Origin: SIO4C1 sp039820425
GTDB taxonomy: Bacteria > Cyanobacteriota > Cyanobacteriia > Phormidesmidales > Phormidesmidaceae
Length of the DNA: 9,653 nt
NCBI GenBank assembly: GCA_039820425.1
Contig: JBCBQD010000227.1
Location: 1 to 9,653 of the forward strand
Direction of reading: 5' to 3'
The notes under the pieces are model-generated. The model made no database searches. It saw only the letters and a list, made by a program, of their open reading frames with translations, and was not told where the DNA came from. The translations under genes and the position numbers were made by a program. Positions 1-6,519 of the stretch are shown here, piece after piece; position 1 is the stretch's first letter; each line of letters begins with the position of its first letter.

Positions 1-1
1 C

Positions 2-424
2 GGTCATCTCAGCGACGAGGCCGTGATCCCGATGTTGTGTGACGCGCTTGCCGCCGATCCCGACTGGCAAGTGCGCCGTAACGCTGCTCAGGCCCTAGAT
101 TTACATACAGCAGAGGCCGCGATTCCTGCCCTGACTAAGGCGATGGAAGATGACCACTGGCAGGTCCGTAAGTTTACCGCCCGGGCTCTGCAAAAGGTTG
201 CGAATGAGACCGCTGTCCCCAGCCTGGTCAAGGCCCTATCCGATGAATATTCTGATGTGCGTCGCGATGCCGCCATTGCCCTGGGAAATATCGGTAATCC
301 AGATGTGTTGCCAGCGTTGCAACAAACCCTGGATGACCCCGACAGGGATGTACAGATCTTCTCTGGGCGGGCGATTCAGAAGATTCAGGATGCGTTGTCG
401 GAGCCAGTGGAGGGTAGAGGGTAG
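2..424 (+). CDS. HEAT-repeat protein (EZ/PBS-lyase-type repeats), 3' end only
   Basis: The reading frame is open from the left edge of the window, so the start lies outside; the first ATG at 23 is probably internal because the repeat pattern already runs before it. About 140 residues are visible and consist of four helical repeats of roughly 31 residues. Each has the pattern A-(V/I)-P-x-L-x-x-(A/T)-(L/M)-x-D, then V-(R/Q) and A-x-(A/Q)-(L/I). This is the EZ_HEAT pattern found in phycobilin lyase subunits (CpcE/F, NblB type) and in many cyanobacterial scaffold proteins. Such repeats form an alpha-solenoid used for protein binding. With only the C-terminal part present, a lyase role cannot be told from a generic HEAT scaffold. 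The tail after the last repeat is short and polar (ending EGRG), and the TAG stop is followed at once by a G-rich tract. Confidence 0.85.
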   Translation, partial: GHLSDEAVIPMLCDALAADPDWQVRRNAAQALDLHTAEAAIPALTKAMEDDHWQVRKFTARALQKVANETAVPSLVKALSDEYSDVRRDAAIALGNIGNPDVLPALQQTLDDPDRDVQIFSGRAIQKIQDALSEPVEGRG

Positions 425-430
425 AGAGAT

Positions 431-452
431 GGGGGAGATGGGGTAGGGTGGG
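431..452 (+). other. G-quadruplex motif
   Basis: Four G runs (GGGGG, GGGG, GGG, GGG) are separated by loops AGAT, TA and T, which fits the canonical G3+N1-7 rule for an intramolecular quadruplex. It starts seven bases after the HEAT-gene stop codon and lies on the coding strand, so it would be present in that gene's 3' untranslated RNA. It is embedded in a longer purine-rich stretch starting around 410. Formation and function are inference. Confidence 0.5.
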
Positions 453-593
453 TTAAGCCGCCAATATCCTCAACACAAACCAGAACCTATCAATCGGCGA
501 ACCCACCATCAGGACATTTCGCGATTACCGGCCCCAAAACTCAATGCCGAAGTCCTGCCCAATATAGGATTGACCGCAATCAACCGATCGCCC

Positions 594-635
594 ACCACTC
601 ACCACTCACCACTCACCACTCACCACTCACCACCC
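594..635 (+). repeat. Heptamer tandem repeat (ACCACTC)5 plus one degenerate copy
   Basis: Five perfect copies of ACCACTC run from 594 to 628, followed by ACCACCC at 629-635. Short tandemly repeated heptamers (STRR) are a known feature of filamentous cyanobacterial genomes. The tract ends 10 bases before the GTG start of mrp, so it is likely in the 5' untranslated region or over its promoter. Because the unit is 7 bp, copy-number change would not keep frame if it were translated; no start codon precedes it in the mrp frame after the TGA at 571. Confidence 0.9.
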
Positions 636-645
636 ACTACCTTCC

Positions 646-1728
646 GTGACTTCCTCCTCTCCCCAAACCGATCTCCGTAAGCAAGACGCCATTCTCTGTC
701 TTAAGCAGGTGATCGAGCCTATTCTCAACAACAACATTGTTGACCTGGGTATGGTACGTAACCTCCGGGTGGTCAACAACTATGTTTATCTACGGCTGTA
801 TATCGGAGCCCATCAGGAAGCTCTCAAAGATCAGGTTCAGCTAGCCCTGGGAGATTTATCCTGGTGCCAAAAAGTTTACATTCAGCTTTGTACCATTCCC
901 GGTGTCAGAACGACCCTGGCTGTCTCTAGCGGCAAGGGTGGCGTGGGTAAATCGACAACAGCGGTAAACCTGGCCGCAGCCCTGACCAAAACGGGCGCTA
1001 AGGTGGGCCTGCTCGATGCCGATGTTTATGGCCCAAATGTCCCACAAATGCTGGGGCTAGCTTATACTGAGGTCGAAGTGACTGACACTGCCAATGGGCA
1101 GCGCTTTAAACCGCTCGAAGCCCATGGCATCAAGGTGATGTCGGTGGGGCTGTTGGCAGAACCCGATCATCCCCTGGCCTGGCGGGGGCCTGTTTTGCAT
1201 AAGATCATCACCCAGTTTATCCAAGACGTAGACTGGGGAGCGTTAGACTATCTGCTGATTGACCTGCCGCCGGGGACCGGAGATGCCCAAATCACCATTA
1301 TTCAAGAAAGCCCCATCTGCGGAGTGCTGATGGTGACCACTCCGCAGCAGGTGGCTGTCTCTGATGTGCGGCGCAGCATTCACATGTTTCGACGGGTGGG
1401 GGTGCCGGTGTTGGGCCTGGTGGAGAATATGAGCTATCTGATCTGTGGCTGCTGTGGAGAGCGCACCTCGATTTTTGGCAGCGGTGGCGGTGAGCAAATG
1501 GCTCAAGAACTGGAACTCCCTTTACTGGGGCAGGTGCCCATCGATCCGAAGATTTGTCAGGGGGGAGATACGGGGCAGCCGTTACCCCTGGCGAATGAAA
1601 AAGCGCCGCTCTCTTTGGTGTTTGAATCGATTGCGATGGGGATTAACCACACTTTTTGTCCTGGGCTCAATGGAGCGAGCCCTGATGAGGTGATTCCGAA
1701 TACTGCTCTGGTTGAAGTGAATGGCTAG
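646..1728 (+). CDS. mrp: Mrp/ApbC-family iron-sulfur cluster carrier ATPase
   Basis: A 360-residue P-loop protein that binds and transfers Fe-S clusters to apoproteins in the cytoplasm. Residues about 12-85 form the N-terminal MIP18/DUF59-type domain usual in bacterial Mrp. A deviant Walker A (GKGGVGKST, 96-104) follows, then the switch region LLDADVYGP (122-130) and the Walker B-like DLPPGTGD (206-213). The conserved cluster-binding CxxC is C267-x-x-C270, here with an extra cysteine at 269. Length and domain order match intact family members. The GTG at 646 is the first possible start after an in-frame TGA at 571, and the DUF59 domain begins soon after it, so I accept GTG despite no clear Shine-Dalgarno. 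The amidase gene follows on the same strand after 63 bp, but no functional link is obvious. Family assignment is firm; client proteins are unknown. Confidence 0.95.
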   Translation: MTSSSPQTDLRKQDAILCLKQVIEPILNNNIVDLGMVRNLRVVNNYVYLRLYIGAHQEALKDQVQLALGDLSWCQKVYIQLCTIPGVRTTLAVSSGKGGVGKSTTAVNLAAALTKTGAKVGLLDADVYGPNVPQMLGLAYTEVEVTDTANGQRFKPLEAHGIKVMSVGLLAEPDHPLAWRGPVLHKIITQFIQDVDWGALDYLLIDLPPGTGDAQITIIQESPICGVLMVTTPQQVAVSDVRRSIHMFRRVGVPVLGLVENMSYLICGCCGERTSIFGSGGGEQMAQELELPLLGQVPIDPKICQGGDTGQPLPLANEKAPLSLVFESIAMGINHTFCPGLNGASPDEVIPNTALVEVNG

Positions 1729-1791
1729 GAGTACTGGGCATGAAATTAAGCTCCTTGAAGGCCTCCAAACCCTCAATATTGGGGACTTTAG

Positions 1792-3204
1792 ATGAGCGAT
1801 CGCAAGAGCCCAGAAATTTCGCTGACCCTCTCAAGTCTACGACAGCAGTATGCGACAGGAGCCTGTTCTCCTAAGGAGGTGGTTGAGGGAATTATGGCTG
1901 CTTTGGATGCCCGTGGCGATGATGGCATCTGGATCTATACGCTGGCCCCAGACAGGTTGCGATCGCAAGCTGCTGAGCTGGCGCAAATCGATCCCCAGCT
2001 CCCCCTATGGGGCATTCCCTTCAGCGTCAAAGACTGCATTGATGTAGCCGGGCTCCCAACCTCGTCTGCCTGCCCTGGGTTTGCTTACGAGGCGACCCAC
2101 ACCAACCCAGCCGTGCAAAAACTGTTGGCCGCCGGAGCCATCCTGATCGGCAAAACCAACCTGGACCAGTTTGCCACTGGCCTGGTGGGAATTCGCACGG
2201 GCTACACGGTACCCCATAATGCTTTCTCTAAAGACTACATCCCTGGCGGGTCTAGCTCGGGGGCGGCCCTGTCGGTGGCCCACGGATTAGTTTCCTTTGC
2301 CATCGGCACTGATACTGGCGGCTCGGGGCGGGTGCCGGCTGGGTTTAGCAACATTGTAGGGCTCAAGCCCACCCGAGGGCTGCTCAGCACAGCCTGTACC
2401 GTTGAGGCGTGCAAAACTCTGGACTGTCTTTCTATCTTTGCCTTGACCGCTGAGGACACCCAAACTGTTTTTGAGGTGGCGCGGGGCTTTGATCTGACCA
2501 ACCCCTACTCTCGCCCAGCCAGTGAACTGTCAGAACGGCTAAGTCTGTATCAAGCCAATCAAGCGTTTCGGTTTGGCGTCCCCCGACCTGACCAGCGAGC
2601 TTTTTTTGGCAATACCGAGGTAGAAGCTCTCTACGGCAACGCGATCGCAACACTCATCCAGTTGGGGGGCACCTGTGTTGAAATCGACTACGCGCCTTTT
2701 CTGCAAGCCAACGAACTGTTGTTTAACGGCCCCTGGGTAGCAGAGCGCTATGCCTCGGTGGGGAAATTTGTCGAAGCCAACCCAGAGGCGGTGTTTCCCA
2801 TCACCCGTGAGATTCTTTTAAAGGCAAAAGATATCACGGCGGCTGAGGCCTTTGCAGGGCTCTATGCAGTGGAAGCCTTAAAGCGTAGGATACAGCCCCT
2901 CTGGGATACTATTGACTGTCTGGTAGTGCCGACGACCGGTACCATTTACCGGATTGATGAGATTGAAGCCGAGCCCCTCAAGTTAAATGCCAACCTGGGA
3001 TACTATACAAACTTTGTGAATTTGTTGGATTTGAGTGCGATCGCACTCCCCAACGGCTTCCAATCCAACGGCATTCCCTCGGGGGTGACCTTCATCGCCC
3101 CCCCCTACCGTGAAACCTATCTCACAGGGTTGGGCTCAGCCTTGCACCCTGCCTGCAATGAACTATTAGGGGCCACTTCTTTTAAGATAGAGGCTGGATT
3201 TTAG
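1792..3204 (+). CDS. atzF: Allophanate hydrolase-type amidase (N-terminal domain only)
   Basis: A 470-residue amidase-signature enzyme. The catalytic Ser-cisSer-Lys triad is visible: K80 in SVKDCID, cis-Ser S154 in GGSSSG (152-157), and nucleophile S178 in GTDTGGSGR (172-180), with family-typical spacing of 74 and 24 residues. The stretch ACKTLDCLSIFALT (206-219) after the GLKPTRGLLST motif is characteristic of allophanate hydrolases (AtzF, DUR1) rather than Glu-tRNA amidotransferase GatA. The expected reaction is allophanate to ammonia and carbon dioxide, via an N-carboxycarbamate product. Full-length AtzF has about 600 residues including a small C-terminal domain; this protein stops at the end of the amidase domain (TAG at 3202). 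No urea carboxylase gene is nearby. The ATG lacks a strong ribosome binding site. A related amidase acting on another ureido compound remains possible. Confidence 0.8.
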   Translation: MSDRKSPEISLTLSSLRQQYATGACSPKEVVEGIMAALDARGDDGIWIYTLAPDRLRSQAAELAQIDPQLPLWGIPFSVKDCIDVAGLPTSSACPGFAYEATHTNPAVQKLLAAGAILIGKTNLDQFATGLVGIRTGYTVPHNAFSKDYIPGGSSSGAALSVAHGLVSFAIGTDTGGSGRVPAGFSNIVGLKPTRGLLSTACTVEACKTLDCLSIFALTAEDTQTVFEVARGFDLTNPYSRPASELSERLSLYQANQAFRFGVPRPDQRAFFGNTEVEALYGNAIATLIQLGGTCVEIDYAPFLQANELLFNGPWVAERYASVGKFVEANPEAVFPITREILLKAKDITAAEAFAGLYAVEALKRRIQPLWDTIDCLVVPTTGTIYRIDEIEAEPLKLNANLGYYTNFVNLLDLSAIALPNGFQSNGIPSGVTFIAPPYRETYLTGLGSALHPACNELLGATSFKIEAGF

Positions 3205-3233
3205 ATGATAAATGGTGATTTAGAGGCCGTAGG

Positions 3234-5345
3234 CTAAACCACTACCTCCATCGCCTCACGCTTATCCGTCACCGACTCCACTGCCAGTTTGATCAACAGA
3301 TTTCCGTTGGTCTCCACGGTTCCCTGACTGTGGGGCGGCAACAAAATCGTCGAGTCTTTTTGAAAAATCACAGCGGGGCCTTCAATCTGGCCTCCCACCG
3401 GCAGTCGATCCCGATCAAAGAAATTCGTCGAATACTTTTCTAGCTGACCGTTGACCCGAAAATAGGTCACCGCAGTCTTGAGCCAGGCGGCTTGCACAGT
3501 GCCCTCTGCCGGGACGGGCAAACCCGAGAGTTTGGGCATGGGGCCCGTGCCGGTTACCCGCAGGGTGACCAGCTCCACCGGGTTCTCAGGAAAGGCATGA
3601 CCATATTCAGCGGTGTGTAAATCGTGGAACTGTTGCCAGACGCTGTTAAGCGTTGCTTCATCCAGTTCACCACTGGGAACTTGCGCCCGCAGCTCGTAGC
3701 CCTGGCCCACATAGCGACAGTCGGCAAATCGCTGTAGGGTGATGTCGCCATCGCTAAAGCCATCGGCCCGCAGCTGGGCCTTGACCTGATCTGCTAGCGA
3801 TCGCAAATCTCCATTGAGCTTAGCCAGGTCAGGGGCCGTACTCAGGGTAAACTCGTTTTGGATCAGGTCGTGCTTGAGATCGGTGGTGAGCAGGCCCATG
3901 GCAGAGGTAATGCCCGGGTAGCGGGGCACAATCACTTCCGGGATGCCTAACGAGAGGGCCACCTCAGCGGCGTGGAGGGGGCCTGCCCCTCCCTGGGCCA
4001 CCAGGGCAAACTGACGGGGGTCTTGTCCCTTTTGGATAGTCCGGGAACGAATGGCGTTGGCCATGTTGTTGTTAACGATGGTGAGAATGCCCGCAGCGGT
4101 TTCGTAGAGATCGAGCCCCATCTGGTCTGCCAGAGCCTGCACCGCCCCGAAGGCTTTCTCCGGGTAGATGGTCATCTCGCCCCCCAGAAAATAGGCCGGG
4201 TCAAGGCGATTGAGCACCACGTTGGCGTCGGTCACCGTCACCGCCGTGCCCCCCTTGTCGTAACACACTGGTCCCGGTTCGGCCCCGGCGCTGCGCGGCC
4301 CCACCCGAAAGGCCCCGCCCTCATCCACATAGGCGATGCTGCCGCCCCCGGCCCCGATGGTATGCACATCGATCATCGGCACCATGACGGGGTACCCGGC
4401 AATCCAGGTGTCGCGGGCGGTGGCCTCGGCAAAGCCCCGCTCGGTGACAATGCCAATGTCGGTGCTGGTGCCCCCCATATCGAAGGTAATCAGTCGCGGA
4501 CGGTGGGATTGTCCGCCCGCAGCGGCCCCACCCAACACACCCGCCGCCAGCCCCGACAACAGCAGGGTAACGGGTTGTTCTCCGGCCACCTCAGCAGTAG
4601 CCACCCCGCCGTTAGAGCGCATAATGTGCAGCTCTCCCCCCACATTTTTTTCCGTGAGGCGACGGCTGAGATTGTGGATATAGCTTTGCACCTTCGGCCC
4701 CACAAAGGCATTAATGCAGGCGGTGGTAAATCGCTCAAACTCTCGGAACTGCGGAAAGATGCTGGCGCTAGTGGTGATAAACGCCTCGGGGAAGAGGGTT
4801 CGGGCCAGCTCGGCTACCCGCTCTTCGTGGCGGGCATCAAAGTAGGCGTTGAGAAAACAAATGGCAATAGAGTCCACTCCCGCGGCTTTGAGTTCCAGGA
4901 TGGCGGTCTTGGCTTCGGCCTCGTTTAAGGGAGTGAGCACCTCACCTTTGGGGTTGAGGCGCTCGGAAACCACTTTGCGATCGCGCCGCTTTACCAACGG
5001 TCTCGCCTGCCAGGGGATATCCTGCATGATCGAATAGTGCTGGGGCCGCTGGTGCCGCCCAATGTGGACAATATCTCGATATCCCTTTGTGGTGATCATG
5101 CCCGTGCGGGCACCCTCGTGGGTCAGCAGGGTATTGGTGGCAATCGTCGTGCCGTGGAGGACGTGCTCAATGTCGCCATAGTCAGCCTGGGCCATCTGAC
5201 ACAGCGTCTGGATGCCCTGGATCATGCCGATAGAGGGGTCGTCTACGGTAGTGGGCACTTTGTGAATCCAGGTTTGTTGCTGAACCACATCCGCCAAAAT
5301 TAGATCGGTAAAGGTGCCGCCAATATCTACACCGATGAGTTTCAT
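3234..5345 (-). CDS. hyuA: Hydantoinase/5-oxoprolinase family protein, A subunit (HyuA-like)
   Basis: A 703-residue ASKHA-fold protein. The first phosphate-binding motif GVDIGGTFTD is at residues 5-14, the second (DMGGTSTD) at 289-296, and the glycine-rich GAGGGS segment with downstream RSAGAEPGP at 331-359. These define the ATP-dependent hydantoinase A/5-oxoprolinase/acetone carboxylase beta family, which phosphorylates a cyclic amide or ketone substrate. About 700 residues is the normal size of a stand-alone A subunit; the full-length 5-oxoprolinase fuses A and B. The B subunit (HyuB), normally the adjacent gene, is absent: downstream is the convergent amidase gene 29 bp away and upstream is a flavin reductase. 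The ATG at 5345 has only a weak AGG upstream. The substrate (hydantoin, 5-oxoproline or other) cannot be read from sequence; cytoplasmic location is assumed from the lack of a signal peptide. Confidence 0.85.
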   Translation of the reverse strand: MKLIGVDIGGTFTDLILADVVQQQTWIHKVPTTVDDPSIGMIQGIQTLCQMAQADYGDIEHVLHGTTIATNTLLTHEGARTGMITTKGYRDIVHIGRHQRPQHYSIMQDIPWQARPLVKRRDRKVVSERLNPKGEVLTPLNEAEAKTAILELKAAGVDSIAICFLNAYFDARHEERVAELARTLFPEAFITTSASIFPQFREFERFTTACINAFVGPKVQSYIHNLSRRLTEKNVGGELHIMRSNGGVATAEVAGEQPVTLLLSGLAAGVLGGAAAGGQSHRPRLITFDMGGTSTDIGIVTERGFAEATARDTWIAGYPVMVPMIDVHTIGAGGGSIAYVDEGGAFRVGPRSAGAEPGPVCYDKGGTAVTVTDANVVLNRLDPAYFLGGEMTIYPEKAFGAVQALADQMGLDLYETAAGILTIVNNNMANAIRSRTIQKGQDPRQFALVAQGGAGPLHAAEVALSLGIPEVIVPRYPGITSAMGLLTTDLKHDLIQNEFTLSTAPDLAKLNGDLRSLADQVKAQLRADGFSDGDITLQRFADCRYVGQGYELRAQVPSGELDEATLNSVWQQFHDLHTAEYGHAFPENPVELVTLRVTGTGPMPKLSGLPVPAEGTVQAAWLKTAVTYFRVNGQLEKYSTNFFDRDRLPVGGQIEGPAVIFQKDSTILLPPHSQGTVETNGNLLIKLAVESVTDKREAMEVVV

Positions 5346-5426
5346 AGTCGAAACCTATGTTTGAGCTGTGCTCAGCATCTTAGGCAAGTCAGCGTAGATC
5401 CGCTGTTCAGACTGCACTTTTCAGGC

Positions 5427-5440
5427 GTATCGTCACATAC
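5427..5440 (-). promoter_or_regulatory. Candidate NtcA-type binding site upstream of hyuA
   Basis: GTA-TCGTCACA-TAC is an exact GTA-N8-TAC match, the consensus of the cyanobacterial nitrogen regulator NtcA, and is centred about 88 bp before the hyuA ATG. Read toward hyuA, a TAN3T-type -10 (TACGCT) begins 30 nt after the site, whereas canonical NtcA-activated promoters have 22-23 nt. A six-base consensus occurs by chance about every 4 kb, so position and nitrogen context are the main support. Confidence 0.35.
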
Positions 5441-5461
5441 CCACGAGCTGCGACTCGGAGT

Positions 5462-5498
5462 TACCAAAGTTTTCACTCAAGATGACAAAGATTTGGTA
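5462..5498. repeat. Weak stem-loop 3' of the flavin reductase gene
   Basis: TACCAAA (5462-5468) pairs with TTTGGTA (5492-5498), and inner TTT/AAA could extend the stem. It lies in the 177-bp gap, 25 bp past the stop of the minus-strand reductase gene. There is no U tract, so it is at best a weak terminator or 3' hairpin; chance is possible. Confidence 0.25.
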
Positions 5499-5522
5499 GA
5501 CCTCGCTAACGGCAGGCCATAG

Positions 5523-6176
5523 TCAACGATTATCTTGAGGCCAAACCCGCCCGCTCCGCTCAGTATCGATACGATAGTCAGAATACTTGCGCTTAAAAAG
5601 CGCTCGACCCAGTTGCTCAGCTGCCGAAATCGGGTCGCTCGGGTCACGCATTACCTCACTGCGGCTGTTGCCCACCCCCCGCACAACACCCATAAACTCA
5701 GAATGGGTGTAACGGCAATATTCTTGAATTTGGTGGACAACCCCCAGCGAAGCCCCTGGATAGGTCTCTTCGGAGGCGAGCACCAGACCGACGCGCTTGC
5801 CAGACATCTGCTCAATGACTTGCTCAGAGTGGGGATAGGACGCGGCGTAATAGCAGAATGTGCGGTCAAAAAATGCCTTTGTCTGGGCGGATAAACCATA
5901 CCAATAAACGGGCGAACAAAAGACAACGCCATCTGCGGGCAGAAAATCGTCGAAGAACAAGGTCCGAAAGTGATCTGCAATGGCGCATTCGCCATCGGGG
6001 AGACGGCAAGTGCGACAATCGCGCAGAAAGCTCGAGATTGAATCGTCAATAAAGCGCAGTGAAACCTGTGTTTCAGCTGCTTCGGCTCCCCGCTGAACAG
6101 CCGCGGCAAGGGTGGCTGAGTTACCTGCCCGGCGGGGGCTGCCAACCAGAATCAGTAGTTTTTGTGACTCGCTCAT
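5523..6176 (-). CDS. Flavodoxin-fold NAD(P)H-dependent FMN reductase-like protein (Isf-related)
   Basis: A 217-residue member of the FMN reductase/flavodoxin-like superfamily. The N-terminal beta strand leads into GSPRRAGNS (12-20), the FMN phosphate loop. SPVYWYGLS (88-96), followed by K100 and FFDR, forms the isoalloxazine-binding region typical of the iron-sulfur flavoprotein (Isf)-like branch. A cysteine group C54-x2-C57-x6-C64 sits where Isf proteins carry their cluster cysteines, but the full four-cysteine Isf motif is not evident. Such proteins use NAD(P)H to reduce FMN, quinones or other electrophiles. The gene is divergent from the rightward detoxification-like cassette and shares a 343-bp upstream region with it, counted to the hydrolase start. 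No clear Shine-Dalgarno precedes the ATG. Physiological substrate unknown. Confidence 0.8.
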   Translation of the reverse strand: MSESQKLLILVGSPRRAGNSATLAAAVQRGAEAAETQVSLRFIDDSISSFLRDCRTCRLPDGECAIADHFRTLFFDDFLPADGVVFCSPVYWYGLSAQTKAFFDRTFCYYAASYPHSEQVIEQMSGKRVGLVLASEETYPGASLGVVHQIQEYCRYTHSEFMGVVRGVGNSRSEVMRDPSDPISAAEQLGRALFKRKYSDYRIDTERSGRVWPQDNR

Positions 6177-6311
6177 TTTGAAAATTTGTGTCTGCTGAAA
6201 CAGTTGGTCAGAGGGAAGGCCCAGCTTCGTTACCTCAACCCATCCTACAAGATTATTTGCTCAAGCTACGGATTGTACTGGTATTGTCTATTAAGACACC
6301 TTAGTAAAATC

Positions 6312-6326
6312 GCACACCTAGTGTGC
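6312..6326. promoter_or_regulatory. Candidate operator, 6-3-6 palindrome
   Basis: GCACAC-CTA-GTGTGC is a perfect dyad with 6-bp arms and a 3-bp centre, of the size bound by dimeric helix-turn-helix regulators such as MarR or HxlR types. It lies between divergent genes. Regulator identity is unknown. Confidence 0.35.
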
Positions 6327-6357
6327 AGATTAATAGAATTTACAACAACTTTTCAGT

Positions 6358-6372
6358 ATGCCAACATGGCAT
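6358..6372. promoter_or_regulatory. Candidate operator, second 6-3-6 palindrome
   Basis: ATGCCA-ACA-TGGCAT has the same 6-3-6 geometry as the dyad 46 bp to its left but a different sequence, so if both are operators they may serve different proteins. It is about 100 bp before the leader ORF. Confidence 0.3.
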
Positions 6373-6468
6373 GGAAATAACAAAAAAAGTGATCAGAAAT
6401 AGCACATGAGTTCGTCCCCGGATGCCTGTCAGGCTTTGAGGCTATCAAGGTTGGGAGGTTAGCTAACT

Positions 6469-6507
6469 ATGTCGAATTTTCAAGCATTCACCGAAAGCAA
6501 GAAATGA
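6469..6507 (+). CDS. Putative 12-codon leader ORF (MSNFQAFTESKK)
   Basis: A 12-residue ORF starts with ATG and is preceded by GGGAGG at 6453-6458, 10 nt upstream, a plausible ribosome binding site. Its TGA stop (6505-6507) touches the first base of the very strong AAAGGAGG (6507-6514) that serves the hydrolase gene. The arrangement fits translational coupling or a regulatory leader peptide. A perfect 10-bp palindrome GTTAGCTAAC (6458-6467) lies between its ribosome site and its ATG. The peptide is hydrophilic with no recognisable family; it could also be a remnant or a chance ORF. Confidence 0.4.
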   Translation: MSNFQAFTESKK

Positions 6508-6514
6508 AAGGAGG
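6507..6514 (+). promoter_or_regulatory. Strong Shine-Dalgarno deciding the GTG start of the hydrolase
   Basis: AAAGGAGG is near-perfectly complementary to the 16S rRNA 3' end and is 5 nt before GTG at 6520. The next in-frame ATG at 6538 would be 23 nt away, too far, so GTG is preferred. Confidence 0.8.
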
Positions 6515-6519
6515 CTAAG

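Larger units (their letters stand above)
425..645. other. Intergenic region between HEAT gene and mrp
   Basis: This 221-bp gap holds the G-rich motif at 431-452, a small inverted repeat GATTG-ACCG-CAATC at 568-581, and the heptamer tract at 594-635. I see no convincing -35/-10 pair, no RNA gene and no protein-like short ORF. The promoter of mrp, if it has its own, should lie here. Confidence 0.5.
6177..6468. promoter_or_regulatory. Divergent intergenic region with several perfect inverted repeats
   Basis: This AT-rich region lies between two divergent transcription units and should hold both promoters. It contains TGTCT-ATTA-AGACA (6285-6298), GCACAC-CTA-GTGTGC (6312-6326), ATGCCA-ACA-TGGCAT (6358-6372), GCCTG-T-CAGGC (6424-6434) and GTTAGCTAAC (6458-6467). 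I could not assign a convincing -35/-10 pair on either strand. No regulator gene is in the window. Confidence 0.5.

Noticed and set aside
3972..4928. 318-codon open frame on + opposite the hydantoinase gene
   Set aside because: It is antisense to a clear 703-residue family protein. Its length follows from high GC at third positions, and its product is His/Gly/Pro-rich low-complexity with no family features.
5570..5582. Palindrome GTATCGATAC inside the flavin reductase gene
   Set aside because: It lies in coding sequence and is explained by codons; no context for a regulatory role.
6186..6380. 64-codon ORF in the divergent intergenic region
   Set aside because: Cysteine- and tyrosine-rich with no ribosome binding site and no protein-like pattern; it overlaps the dyad cluster.
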